Shown piece by piece: positions 1 through 10,400 of a stretch of DNA of 43,283 nt. The notes under the pieces are model-generated. The model had not been told where the DNA came from and searched no databases. It worked only from the letters and a program-made list of their open reading frames with translations. Made by a program: the position numbers and the translations under genes. Source of the DNA: Parapedobacter sp964613725 (GTDB taxonomy: Bacteria; Bacteroidota; Bacteroidia; Sphingobacteriales; Sphingobacteriaceae); contig CAZTJY010000011.1 in the NCBI GenBank assembly GCA_964613725.1, positions 1-43,283 on the forward strand. Direction: 5' to 3'. The stretch's first letter is position 1. Every line of letters starts with the position of its first letter.

Positions 1-336
1 TATGCCCTTTGCTAGTTCGATTTGAGAGATGAATTTACCTTGGTGTTTACGCAGAAAGAAAATCAGCGGTGGGATGTCATACATGCTTTGGTGGTTAGCT
101 ACGAAAAGTAATGGCCGGCCCACCGGCAATTTTTGCCTGTTGGTAAAGGTGACTTTGTTGCCCAATACATAATAGGTGCAAAGCAGACACAAATTAAGGG
201 CTTCTACGCACCGCATGTGCGCACGGTATCCGCCCAATTTTAGGCATAACCATTGGATGGGGTGGAATATGGTAATAATGATGCCAAAAAGCAGGTAAAA
301 AATAGGGGAGAGGACGTACCCGGCAAATTTTCTCAT
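1..336 (-). CDS. Lysophospholipid acyltransferase (PlsC family), N-terminal part, cut by window edge
   Basis: The reading frame is open from an ATG at 336 to the first base of the window (112 codons), so the C-terminus lies outside. The motif NHQSMYD (H-x4-D) is the catalytic signature of 1-acyl-glycerol-3-phosphate acyltransferases, which acylate lysophosphatidic acid at the inner membrane. Residues 1-45 are hydrophobic and fit a membrane-associated N-terminus. A perfect Bacteroidota -7 box lies 36 bases upstream on the same strand, so the gene probably has its own promoter. Lipid A or ornithine-lipid acyltransferases share this motif and cannot be excluded from this fragment. Confidence 0.82.
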   Translation of the reverse strand, partial: MRKFAGYVLSPIFYLLFGIIITIFHPIQWLCLKLGGYRAHMRCVEALNLCLLCTYYVLGNKVTFTNRQKLPVGRPLLFVANHQSMYDIPPLIFFLRKHQGKFISQIELAKGI

Positions 337-371
337 GTGTAGTAATACCCTGGTATATATGTTGAAAGCCG

Positions 372-379
372 CAAACTTA
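372..379 (-). promoter_or_regulatory. Promoter -7 box for the acyltransferase
   Basis: Reads TAAGTTTG on the minus strand, a perfect match to the Bacteroidota TAnnTTTG -7 element. It would give a leader of about 30 bases before the ATG at 336. No convincing -33 box is seen 19 bases upstream, so support rests on the -7 box and its position. Confidence 0.45.
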
Positions 380-460
380 GATAAATTACTTGATATCTTG
401 TTTGTTTTTTCGGCATCAATGAAATCGCGCAGCGCACCATGCGATTACCGCACGGCTTGC

Positions 461-1000
461 TTATCGGATGCCGGGCCGGCCATTGAAACTGTGACGGGTA
501 TAGTCGCCCGGTATGGCATGGTCGCCCTCCGCAAAATCGAAATGAACAACGTCGATATTCGGCAACTCGGTATACGCGTAGGTGGTCTCCATGATATACA
601 CTTGCGCACCACTTGATCCCATTTGCTGGGTGAGGTAGCTGGCATCAGCGATTCGTACGAAAAGCGTGTCATTTGAGATGCGGTCCACCTCGAGCCCGAT
701 TTCAGGATAATTAGTGCGCAATGCCAGTGTCAGTGCGTCTAACGTTAGCGACGTCCGGTCAAAATCGGGGTTCTTTTGTGCTTGCAATTGCTCCGATTCG
801 TCATCAAAGACGGCAATATAGGGCAGCGCGGGCAATGGTGCCCCCATATCCGCAGCAATCTCCGATGCCGGGTCTTCCTGTAACGCCTCCGAAGCGTTAT
901 GTCGCGATTCATTTTGGCAGGAAAGGGTTATAAGCGCGGAGACGGTCAACCCTAACCGTAATGCCTTTGTGAGATGGATGTTTTCGATCAATATCATCAT
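461..1000 (-). CDS. Small lipoprotein of unknown function
   Basis: 179 residues. A hydrophobic stretch (about residues 14-27) ends in LITLSC, a lipobox with Cys28 as the lipidation site, so the protein is probably a periplasmic or outer-membrane lipoprotein. The mature part is acidic and has no motif I recognise. Two adjacent ATGs (1000 and 997) are equally good starts. It starts 9 bases after the SDR stop codon and is probably the last gene of the minus-strand cluster that begins with the membrane protein at 3110. Function unknown. Confidence 0.7.
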   Translation of the reverse strand: MMILIENIHLTKALRLGLTVSALITLSCQNESRHNASEALQEDPASEIAADMGAPLPALPYIAVFDDESEQLQAQKNPDFDRTSLTLDALTLALRTNYPEIGLEVDRISNDTLFVRIADASYLTQQMGSSGAQVYIMETTYAYTELPNIDVVHFDFAEGDHAIPGDYTRHSFNGRPGIR

Positions 1001-1009
1001 GCTCCAATG

Positions 1010-1714
1010 TTATGGGGTCGTTACCGCCACGGGCAGGACTTTCCCATTGAAAAGGCGGTGGCCACCGAGCGCGAATTGGGCGATATAAGAGCCCATTTCT
1101 TGCGCCGTAACGGGCGACTCATACTGTGGGAACGCATTCGCCAGCATTTCTGTTTGCGCCGAACCCAAAGCTAAGCAATTTATTTTAATCGCTTTTGGTT
1201 CAAGCTCCATGGCCAGGCACTCTGTAAGTGTATGTAGTGCGGCTTTACTCGCAGAATAGGCCGCCAACCCCGGAAACTTAACACTCCCCTGAAACCCGCC
1301 CATGCTACCGATATTGACGACGTGGCTATCTGGTGGCATTAGCGGGAGCATGTGTTGTATCATACGCACATGACCCAATAAATTGCCTTCAAGCATTGCT
1401 GAAAAATCGTTTAGGGAAGTACTTTCAAATGGTTTATTGGTAAGCAGACCAGCATTATTGATTAAAATGTCCACCTGTCCCCCTTGCTTCGTTACGAACG
1501 GAAGGAACGCTTGCTTGTAATCGCCGTGCACGATGTCAAAAACGAATGGGTGGATCATTGCTTTTGGGGAATGATTTAGTGCCGCTTTCCGTAGTTTTTC
1601 CAATCCTTCCGGCGAACGGGCGACGGCGACCACACGGTGCCCCGCACCGGTTAGCGTCAAAGCTGTTTCGAAACCGATGCCCTTGCTTGCGCCCGTAATT
1701 ACGATAGTTGCCAT
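1010..1714 (-). CDS. SDR family NAD(P)-dependent oxidoreductase
   Basis: 234 residues, typical for a classical short-chain dehydrogenase. Visible motifs: TGASKGIG nucleotide-binding glycine motif at residues 7-14, NNAG in the middle, and the catalytic Ser followed by YSASK (Y-x3-K). These show a cytosolic Rossmann-fold oxidoreductase acting on a carbonyl or hydroxyl substrate; the substrate is not predictable. It lies 14 bases downstream of the flippase-like membrane gene and 9 bases upstream of the lipoprotein, so the three are probably co-transcribed. Confidence 0.9.
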   Translation of the reverse strand: MATIVITGASKGIGFETALTLTGAGHRVVAVARSPEGLEKLRKAALNHSPKAMIHPFVFDIVHGDYKQAFLPFVTKQGGQVDILINNAGLLTNKPFESTSLNDFSAMLEGNLLGHVRMIQHMLPLMPPDSHVVNIGSMGGFQGSVKFPGLAAYSASKAALHTLTECLAMELEPKAIKINCLALGSAQTEMLANAFPQYESPVTAQEMGSYIAQFALGGHRLFNGKVLPVAVTTP

Positions 1715-1728
1715 GCGTTTATATTAAT

Positions 1729-2718
1729 TCAATCATTTCCGTCATCATCCAGAGGGCTCAGTTCTGCTTCCGCAGCATCGGGGAGTTTCTCTTCGCCCAA
1801 TCCCTGTGGGCGGAAAATGAAATACGAGCCGAATGCAGCTAACAGCGCCGACGTGAGGTAAAATAAAAGGCTGATGAGAATAGCGAGGTGCGCATCGAGC
1901 TGAAAATATGTCGCACCGAAAACAAACACCATCTCACGCGCACCCAGTCCACCCACGGTAAACGGTACCACCGCTACCAGTGATGAAACGAGGAACATCA
2001 AGAGGTAGGGTGCGAACTTGCCGTCGAAGTCGAGCGCATAAAGCAAAAAAATAGCACAGATTACCTGCATGGATTGTGTACCGAGCGCCTTCAGGTGCGT
2101 CCAGAAAAAGCGCTTGCTGTACTCGGAAAAATACCTGCGAACGATGCTGTAATAGACCACCGATCCGATAATGACTACAACAATGGGTACTTGGTTCGGG
2201 ATCTGTAGGCGCGGGATAAAAATAACTAAGGCGGCGGTAATCAAGCACAACGCCCACAACCCACTCAGTCGATCAAAGAAGACGGCAGATAAGAGTTTGC
2301 GGCCCTTCACGTCGAATTTGCGGCGCAGGAAGTAAATCTTATAACCGTCGCCGCCTACCCCGCCAGGGAGAAAGAGGTTGTAGAACAACCCCAAGAGGTA
2401 TAACTTGAAATTATAGCGTTCGGAGAGCATAAGACCCACGCCTTTGAAAAAGCCGTTAAGGCGCGAGGATGCAATTATGATGGAACATCCGTAGGCAACA
2501 AAGGCGAGAAACAGGAAAATAGGGTTGGAACCAGCGATGGTTTGCCCAATAAATTTCCAGAAGCTGAGCGGGTATTCATCCGAGCCGGCCTTGATGTTTT
2601 CCATCGCCTGTTCGCGGTAGTCGGCCTCGACCTTGCTGAAAACCCAGTATAACGCAACGACGGTGATACAGACCTTCAAAACGGTCTTCAATATGCGCCA
2701 TATTTGCTTTTTCGTCAT
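1729..2718 (-). CDS. Lysylphosphatidylglycerol synthase TM region / flippase-like membrane protein (UPF0104)
   Basis: 329 residues with about eight hydrophobic segments and the family pattern LYLLGLFYNLFLPGGVGGD near residues 107-125, followed by a basic segment and FFDRLSGL. This is the AglD/MprF flippase-like fold (UPF0104). Members of the fold move or modify lipid-linked molecules in the inner membrane, but this protein lacks the MprF synthase domain, so its substrate is unknown. The C-terminus (about residues 305-329) is an acidic cytosolic tail. It is followed at 14 bases by the SDR. Confidence 0.85.
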   Translation of the reverse strand: MTKKQIWRILKTVLKVCITVVALYWVFSKVEADYREQAMENIKAGSDEYPLSFWKFIGQTIAGSNPIFLFLAFVAYGCSIIIASSRLNGFFKGVGLMLSERYNFKLYLLGLFYNLFLPGGVGGDGYKIYFLRRKFDVKGRKLLSAVFFDRLSGLWALCLITAALVIFIPRLQIPNQVPIVVVIIGSVVYYSIVRRYFSEYSKRFFWTHLKALGTQSMQVICAIFLLYALDFDGKFAPYLLMFLVSSLVAVVPFTVGGLGAREMVFVFGATYFQLDAHLAILISLLFYLTSALLAAFGSYFIFRPQGLGEEKLPDAAEAELSPLDDDGND

Positions 2719-2774
2719 GGAAGGTTAGTAAAAGCTTCAAAGGTAAAAAAAGGCGGCGACTATCGTGCCATGCA

Positions 2775-3110
2775 TTACCCGAAGATGATGGGATAGAGGC
2801 GTACATATACCATCGTTATGTAGATGATGAGGAGCGTGGTATTTAAGGACAGCATCCAATTAAGGTCGGTTTTCTGGTATTTATGACGAAGGGTGAGGAA
2901 AAGCAGCACGAGGAAACTTACGAAGAGTAGTCCGGGGAATATAAGTGCCCACTTGTTTTCGAGATAAACAAACGTTTCGCTGTATGACCGCGTTGCCTCC
3001 TGCTCAAGGACAATGGGCGCGAAAGCGAACAGTAGGAGTAAAATGAAAAGGCGGACCAATAATTTCGCCGCAAATTGACTGATGGTATGGTTTTTGGACT
3101 GAATCGTCAT
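2775..3110 (-). CDS. Small membrane protein of unknown function
   Basis: About 111 residues from ATG 3110. Three hydrophobic segments are visible: an N-terminal one (LFILLLLFAFAPIVL), a central one (IFPGLLFVSFLVLLFLTL) and a C-terminal one (TTLLIIYITMVYV). The upstream ATG at 3143 is rejected as the start because it lies inside a perfect -7 promoter box (3137-3144), so a transcript would begin after it. It lies 56 bases upstream of the flippase-like gene on the same strand and is probably the first gene of that cluster. I do not recognise the family. Confidence 0.65.
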   Translation of the reverse strand: MTIQSKNHTISQFAAKLLVRLFILLLLFAFAPIVLEQEATRSYSETFVYLENKWALIFPGLLFVSFLVLLFLTLRHKYQKTDLNWMLSLNTTLLIIYITMVYVRLYPIIFG

Positions 3111-3136
3111 GCAAATGAAGATTTGTTTTTTGCAAA

Positions 3137-3144
3137 CAAACATA
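3137..3144 (-). promoter_or_regulatory. Promoter -7 box for the minus-strand membrane-protein cluster
   Basis: TATGTTTG on the minus strand matches TAnnTTTG exactly. The expected transcription start is near 3130, which puts ATG 3110 about 20 bases into the transcript. It is divergent from the lipocalin promoter at 3196. The -33 element is weak. Confidence 0.45.
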
Positions 3145-3195
3145 CGTGAATATCGCTATGGTGCATAAAAATAATTCATTTCGTAACTGAATCCG

Positions 3196-3203
3196 TATCT
3201 TTA
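3196..3203 (+). promoter_or_regulatory. Promoter -7 box for the lipocalin-like gene
   Basis: TATCTTTA matches TAnnTTTG except for the last base and lies 57 bases before the ATG at 3260. The intergenic stretch has no better candidate. The -33 box is not clear. Confidence 0.35.
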
Positions 3204-3259
3204 CACATGAAAAAGCTTGGAAAGCTTGGTTTCGTAATCCAATCAGTAAGTTTAAAAAC

Positions 3260-3781
3260 ATGAACAAAACGTTATTTTTCTTTGTAGCCCTTCTATCAGT
3301 AGCTTTTTTGACGTCCTGTACAGCCCAACAAGGGGCGGTAGACGGCGGGCCTTCTGCAGCCTCATGGCGTAAGGGGGTGAAAGGCCAATGGGTTCTATAC
3401 TCGGTGGATAAGGAGAACGTTCCGACGGCGTACAGCGTAAAAACGATTTTTGAAGAAGCCCCTGCCGAGTGTTTTATTGGGAGTGTGTGGCATTTGCCCA
3501 ACAACGGCAAGGGCAGCATCACCTTCGATGCGGAAGGGACACTTTGCGCCCCGGGTGCAGTGCGGAATATCGTATGGTCCATTTACAATCCGGGTAAGGG
3601 AAATGGGGAACCTAAATTTCAGTTCAAGAAGATTTATCCTGGCGATAAGCCGAGCAACGTAACGGCTGGGTACCGGTTGGATCTGTCGTATGCCGATACG
3701 GATCAGCTGACGATGCGTATGCCGCTGGATCTGGACGGCCAAACCGGTTACCTGGTATTCAATTTCGAACGTCTTCAGTAA
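3260..3781 (+). CDS. Lipocalin-like lipoprotein
   Basis: 173 residues. The signal ends in AFLTSC, a lipobox with Cys20 as the lipid anchor. The mature part has the pattern of Bacteroidota lipocalin-like proteins: a G-x-W near its start (VKGQWVLYSV), a central 'GSVWHLPNNGKGSITF' stretch and a terminal strand YLVFNFERL. Such proteins are predicted small beta-barrels in the periplasm or outer membrane; ligand unknown. Its start overlaps the stop of an 18-codon upstream frame (3207-3263) that is probably not transcribed as a leader. It is followed by the DUF2911 gene at 39 bases. Confidence 0.75.
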   Translation: MNKTLFFFVALLSVAFLTSCTAQQGAVDGGPSAASWRKGVKGQWVLYSVDKENVPTAYSVKTIFEEAPAECFIGSVWHLPNNGKGSITFDAEGTLCAPGAVRNIVWSIYNPGKGNGEPKFQFKKIYPGDKPSNVTAGYRLDLSYADTDQLTMRMPLDLDGQTGYLVFNFERLQ

Positions 3782-3820
3782 ACCGTGAAATAAGTAATGA
3801 ACCAAATAAATTAACATATC

Positions 3821-4339
3821 ATGAAAGCAACCCTATTATCCTTGTTGGCGGTAGTTGTGATGTCTACCGTCGCTTTTGCCCAGCAAGATAAAAGCAAGCG
3901 GGCCAGTCCGCCTGACAGCATCACCCTAACGACCGACGACGGCGTATCGATAGCCATCCATTACAGCAAACCTTCATTGAAGGGGCGTGAAATCGGTGTG
4001 GAGATTGCGCCTTTCGGCAAGGTTTGGCGTACGGGTGCCAATGAAGCGACAACGTTTGAAGTAAGTAAGGACGTCCTCGTGCAAGGACAGCCCCTTCCGG
4101 CTGGGAAGTACAGCCTTTACTCCATTCCTGGGGAACAGAACGTCACCCTTATTTTCAATAAGGTTTGGGACCAATGGGGCACACGTTACGACGAAGCGCA
4201 GGATGCGTTGCGCGTTGATGCTACTCCTTCGGAAACCAATGACTCGGTGGAGCAATTAACCATCACCGGCGATAAAGATGGGACGATAACCCTGTTATGG
4301 GGTAGTTATGCTGTTCCGTTCTCGGTCACTGCCCAATAG
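3821..4339 (+). CDS. DUF2911 domain-containing exported protein
   Basis: 172 residues with a signal peptide ending at AFA-QQ (about residue 20). The rest matches the DUF2911 pattern: IHYSKPSLKGREIG, then GKVWRTGANEATTFE and LPAGKYSLYSIPGE, with NKVWDQWGTRYDEAQDAL near the middle of the second half. The family is common in Bacteroidota, is predicted to be a periplasmic beta-sandwich protein, and has no established function. It follows the lipocalin-like gene at 39 bases and probably shares its transcript. Confidence 0.88.
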   Translation: MKATLLSLLAVVVMSTVAFAQQDKSKRASPPDSITLTTDDGVSIAIHYSKPSLKGREIGVEIAPFGKVWRTGANEATTFEVSKDVLVQGQPLPAGKYSLYSIPGEQNVTLIFNKVWDQWGTRYDEAQDALRVDATPSETNDSVEQLTITGDKDGTITLLWGSYAVPFSVTAQ

Positions 4340-4384
4340 CGGCGAGATTTTTCGTCTTTTTCGGGCAGTTCGCTTAAAAATTGA

Positions 4385-4392
4385 TAGCTTTG
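4385..4392 (+). promoter_or_regulatory. Promoter -7 box for rfbA-gmd
   Basis: TAGCTTTG is an exact TAnnTTTG match, 26 bases before the rfbA start codon. A T-rich stretch at 4348-4361 is the only -33 candidate and is imperfect. Confidence 0.45.
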
Positions 4393-4417
4393 CCGTTCTA
4401 GTTATTAGGAGCACAAA

Positions 4418-5294
<877 letters not shown>

Positions 5295-5302
<8 letters not shown>

Positions 5303-6413
5303 AACCGCATTAATTACAGGTATAACCGGCCAAGACGGTGCTTATTTGGCCGAACTCCTCCTCGAAAAAGGGTATGTCGTACATGGGGTGAAGCGTCGGA
5401 GCTCGCTGTTCAATACCGATCGTATAGATCACCTATACCAAGATCCGCATGAAACCAATCGGCATTTCACATTGCATTATGGCGACCTTACCGACGCCAC
5501 GAACCTTATCCGCATTGTCCAGGAAACGCAGCCCGACGAAATCTATAACCTGGCGGCACAAAGTCATGTAAAAGTGAGTTTCGATACGCCTGAATATACC
5601 GCCAATGCCGACGGCTTGGGCACCTTACGGTTATTGGAAGCCATCCGGTTGCTAGGGCTGGGTCGCAAATGCCGCTTTTACCAAGCTGCAACATCCGAGT
5701 TATATGGTTTGGTACAAGAAGTACCCCAAAATGAGCGGACGCCTTTTTATCCGCGGAGCCCTTATGCGGTCGCCAAGTTGTACGCCTATTGGATCACTGT
5801 CAATTACCGGGAAGCGTATCAGCTTTATGCCTGCAACGGTATACTTTTCAACCACGAAAGTCCAATCCGCGGCGAAACGTTCGTAACACGGAAAATTACG
5901 CGAGCGGTTGCCCGTATCGCATTGGGCTTACAGGACAAGCTATTCCTTGGCAACCTATCGGCGCAGCGCGACTGGGGCCACGCTAAAGATTATGTCGAAG
6001 CAATGTGGCTCATGCTTCAACAGGAAACGCCTGAAGACTATGTCGTGGCCACTGGTATCACTACCACGGTACGCGACTTCGTAAAGATGAGTTTTGCCGA
6101 ATTGGGTGTCGATGTTGAATTCAGTGGAAAGGGCGAGCGTGAAAAAGGAGTGGTAATCGATGTCGATGAAACGCGGCTTTCCGCATTGGGCGTCGATGCA
6201 GCTGGTGTGAAACTCGGGCAAACGGTCGTGAAAGTAGATCCCACCTACTTTAGGCCCACCGAAGTGGATATGTTAATCGGCGACGCGACCAAAGCGCAAC
6301 GCCAACTCGGTTGGAAGCCGAAATATGATCTTGATGCATTGGTGAAGGATATGGTATATGCCGATTTTCAGCTTATGCGTAAGGAAGGATACTTGCGGAA
6401 TAGCGGTTTATAG
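5295..6413 (+). CDS. gmd: GDP-mannose 4,6-dehydratase
   Basis: 372 residues. It converts GDP-mannose to GDP-4-keto-6-deoxymannose, the precursor of GDP-fucose and GDP-rhamnose or perosamine. Visible signatures: TGITGQDGAYLAELLLEKGY (Rossmann NADP motif), VKRRSSLFNTDRIDHLY, the catalytic TSELYG and YAVAKLYAYW (Y-x3-K), and NHESPIRGETFVTRKITRA. Start ATG 5295 lies inside the end of rfbA (ATGGCTAA overlap). A GDP-fucose synthase normally follows gmd, but none is seen here; the next gene is a coiled-coil protein 88 bases downstream. Confidence 0.96.
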
Positions 6414-6501
6414 CAAGTTTAACCATCAAATCGTATGTTGGAACAATTTTTGCGTTGTGTTGCACTGCTGTGTATTAGCGGCGGCTTTTGGTTTATAAAC
6501 C

Positions 6502-7443
6502 ATGCAAGAACTACGTACGATGCGAGAAAAGGACATCGAATCCATTCCGGAAGAATCGCGAAGGGATTCCACTAAGATTTACTTCTTTGTGGTGGCTATT
6601 GCTGCGTTGCTTGCAACCAACGTCTATTTTTACGTTAAATACAAGAGCACGGACGATAAGGTTTATGAACTCACCGAAGAGAAAGTGAGTATGGAAGCCG
6701 AAATAGACAGGATCGAAGCAGAATTAGACCGCCTGACCGATGACAACATTGAATTGAATGCCACGTTGAAAAGTGCCCAGGATAGTGCACGGTCTACAAT
6801 CGTAGCGCTACGCGCGGAACTGGCTAAAAGCAACCTGACCCGCGAACAGTTGGGTAAAGCCCAGCAAGAAATCAACCAACTGAAGCAACAGGTATCGAGT
6901 TATGTGCAAGAAGTCGAGTTGCTACGTAACCGGAATGCAGAACTGATTTCTGAACGAGATGAACTTAAAGAGGAAGTCTCGACCTCTTCCGATCGGCTTG
7001 CGGAACTCGAAGCACAGCATACCGATTTGGTCGATATGGTGAAACTAGCCTCCGCCATCAAGGTGTCGGGCATTTCCATCAACGGTATACGGCAACGGAG
7101 TAATGATAGAGAAAGCGTGGAAACCCGGGCGCGCAGGGTGGATAAATTCCGTATCGATTTTACGCTGGCTGATAACCCATTGGCCGACATTGGCGACCAT
7201 GATGTCTACATGCGGGTAATCGACCCCAACGGCAATCTACGGACCGCAGAAGATTATGGACTTTTCGAAGTGGACGGCAAACAAATCCAGTATACCTACA
7301 AAACCACCATCGGTTTCAAGAACGATGGCGCCGCGTATACCATCGATTGGGCAGATACCCGCGGCTTCCAGAAAGGGACCTATACTATTTTGCTCTATGC
7401 CGATAACGCCGTTATGGGGCAAAGTAGCGTTGTGCTGAAATAA
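6502..7443 (+). CDS. Membrane-anchored coiled-coil protein of unknown function
   Basis: 313 residues (a second possible start is ATG 6520). One transmembrane segment near residues 27-46 (FFVVAIAALLATNVYFYV) follows a short charged cytosolic N-terminus. Residues 55-180 are a long heptad-rich coiled coil, and residues 185-313 are a C-terminal domain with predicted beta strands (DVYMRVIDPNGNLRTAEDYG, GTYTILLYADN). The topology suggests an inner-membrane protein with a periplasmic rod and a beta head. It follows gmd by 88 bases, but a link to polysaccharide synthesis is only positional. I know it as a recurring Bacteroidota hypothetical type, without a function. Confidence 0.75.
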   Translation: MQELRTMREKDIESIPEESRRDSTKIYFFVVAIAALLATNVYFYVKYKSTDDKVYELTEEKVSMEAEIDRIEAELDRLTDDNIELNATLKSAQDSARSTIVALRAELAKSNLTREQLGKAQQEINQLKQQVSSYVQEVELLRNRNAELISERDELKEEVSTSSDRLAELEAQHTDLVDMVKLASAIKVSGISINGIRQRSNDRESVETRARRVDKFRIDFTLADNPLADIGDHDVYMRVIDPNGNLRTAEDYGLFEVDGKQIQYTYKTTIGFKNDGAAYTIDWADTRGFQKGTYTILLYADNAVMGQSSVVLK

Positions 7444-7453
7444 CCTTAGACTT

Positions 7454-10400
7454 TTAGATAACAGGACGTTGCGTGTTGACCAATGGAATGCGCAAATAGA
7501 ATGTCGTCCCCTTTCCAACAAAAGTTTCGTAGCGGATACTTCCACCCATTCCTTCTATCGCTTGCTTTACGAACGCCAGTCCTAATCCGGTGCCTGAACT
7601 TTTCGTCGTGAAATTTGGCTGGAACAATTTTTCCCTCGCTTCGGGGTTGATGCCTTCACCATTGTCTTGTATGGCTATTGCCACGTGGTGGTCTACATCA
7701 TAGCTCACTGAAATATTGATTTGGCACCGTCGTTTGGTAATAGCCGCCTCGATAGAATTTTTGATGAGATTATTGAACGACCTTAACAGTTGGTCCCGGT
7801 CGCCCTGTATGGTAATGGCATTTTTGCCGCTTGAGTTTGAAATCGCAATCCGCACACCCACGTTATTGCGGAACACTTCTACCGCCTTAGCTAGGATATC
7901 CATTACGTCGACCTCCTTAAGCTGGGTATCGGGCATTTTGGCAAACTCCGAAAATTCAGATGCGATGTGGGAGAGACTATCAATTTGTTCGATAAACGAC
8001 TCGCTGAATTTTTCGAAACGCTGCTCAAACCGAGGATCTTTTTCTTTCCAGGAACGTTCCAATTGCTGGATCCCAAGTTTCAAGGGTGTTAAAGGGTTTT
8101 TGATTTCGTGGGCTACTTGTTTGGCCATTTCACGCCAAGCCGACTCGCGTTCAGAGCGCATAATGGTGTTTGCGCTTTGCTCAAGTGCTACAATCATCAA
8201 GTTATATTCTTTGATAAGACTGCCGATTTCATCGTGTCGTTTCCAAAAAATCGGCTCGTTGGGCTGACCGATGCTGGTCTTTGCTAGACTTCGCTGCACC
8301 AAAGCCAATGGCGCAGTGATTTTGTTGGCCACAAATACCGCGAACAAACCGAGCACGAGGATGACCAGTGCATAAATGTTGATGAGCGTGTTGAGCAAAA
8401 GACCTACGTTCTGGTCGAATTCTTTCCGGTAGCTATAGTGTGGTAAGCTGAGGAAGGCAACAGCTTCGTACTCGTCGTTTCGTATGGGGGCGTACGCAGC
8501 AATGAAATTCAGCCCGCCAATATGTTCATGTTGTAAAAACTCAGATCGTCGGTGCCGCGCCATATGCAGCCATGCCCGCGGTTGCATGTAACGCGATAGA
8601 AGACGGAGATCGTAGATGCGCGGCTGTGTAGAATAAATCAGCTGTCCACTCGTATCGTAGAGATTGAGGTCGGCCGCCACCGACTCGGCAATCGTGTTAA
8701 ATTGTTCGTCAGCCGACAACCCCCTGTTTAAATCGAGCTCTCTTAGCCAACGCGACTCCAGCCTGGATGCGATATCCACCACATATTGCAATACACCATT
8801 TTCCTGCTGTTTTCTAAACTGACTGCTTATACTGAAGAACGTAATGATACCGGCTACGATTAGCGTAGTTACCACCGCGACAACCATAAACGTTTGGATA
8901 CGGGTACTGTACAATATTTTGTTGGAAAGGATAAGGAAGCTCCACCTGAGGTTGCGTAGACTGAAATCGTTGCTGTTTAGCGTTAGCACCAGCCAGCGTG
9001 TAATGAACGCCAATATAGCGAACAATAGAAATACAAGGAAAATGAATGATAGTCCGGCCAACTGCATCCAACTGCTACGCTGCGGGCTGCTTACCACAAT
9101 CAAAGTGCGGCTATTGGGACGGCGCATCATGTGTTCGTAGCCGCCGTCTGTACCTAGCGAAATAAATTTGCGTTGCTCAGTGGGGTAAGCATCGGCAGAT
9201 AAAGGGTAAACATAGTCGCCGTATTGGCTCACCAAATTCCCGTGCCTGTAAAAAGCATAAGCATACCCAGCTATCAATTCGGTTTGCTGTTGGTCGATTC
9301 GGCTGTCGGAGAGGATGTCCGGATAGAAAGATAGCTGGCTGAATGAGCGGTTTTGTAACTCGATTAACAGAATTCCCAGTAGTTCGCCGTTATCCTGTAC
9401 GGGCAATTGGGCAAAGTATTCGAAGCTGCCGAAGCGGCTGTTTCCACGGTAGAAATTTTCGGAAACCTTAATTGCACCCGAAATGACCTTTTCGCGGTAT
9501 AACTGGCGCTTGCGTGCCGAACTGTTGCCAATAGGTACCCAATCGGGGTTATATTCGTTCGCTACGAATTCGTAGCGCGAAAGGTATCCGCTTAAATAGG
9601 TCCTTTTCAAATGCTCGTTGAGCAGTTCGCGGTTTTCGTTCCGCGGTTTTTTGAAATAATCGATGAGGGTAGGGTCTTTTACGATTTCTTTTTCCAAATC
9701 ATGGAAGAGTGCTATGGCGTTTGCATCATCTACGGCCTCCAGTCGGGAGATGGCAATTTTTTGCTTTTCTTCTTTTTTGTAGCGCTGGAACTGACCATGT
9801 TTTATCGCCGTGATGGAGGCCAGCAACAGCAAGGTAGCAATGAATACCGCCAAGTCAAACCGGCGTTCCTGCCGAGTATACCATGCCCGCAATCCAATCA
9901 GTGTGCTTAGCAATAAGAACGTGAGCGGAGGATTGCTGAACGAAAAGCCGTCAAGGTAAATTAGTATGCCGGCCATAGCGGCAACGGCTATCCCGATGAG
10001 GAGCAAGCGCCTTTGATTGGGAATGACCGCATGCGCAGCCCCTACCAATAAATCGATAAGGAGTAAAAGCGATAGCATGTTCAGGCATAACGCGAATATG
10101 CCAATCCAGCTATAGAAACTAAGATCCAGTATGTTGGTGACATCAAAATTGATGTCAGAATTGGTTACCAATCCGGAAAATACATTCGTCATGGCATGGC
10201 TAACGCCATAGATCACCGCACCAATCATAGCGATCAACAGGATGCTTCCTGCCTTGGTGCGCCCTATTGCGGGGATGTGGAGTTGTTTCCTGAAGGTATA
10301 GAGGTAGCCGATAAACCAAGTGAACGTGATAATGTTGAGAAGGAACCCACCTAAATGTGGAAACAGGAAACTGGAGGCAAAATTACGCGAGTCAAACAGC

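Noticed and set aside
3207..3263. 18-codon upstream frame ending ATGA over the lipocalin start
   Set aside because: Its ATG lies only 4 bases after the -7 box, so it would sit before or at the transcription start and is unlikely to be translated.
3004..3582. 192-codon minus frame spanning the lipocalin-like gene and its promoter
   Set aside because: It overlaps two better-supported genes and two promoters; no protein family pattern.
6450..6480. Promoter for the coiled-coil gene (TTGC-N19-TATTAGCG)
   Set aside because: Spacing is right, but the -7 box misses three of the four TTTG bases, so the match is probably chance.
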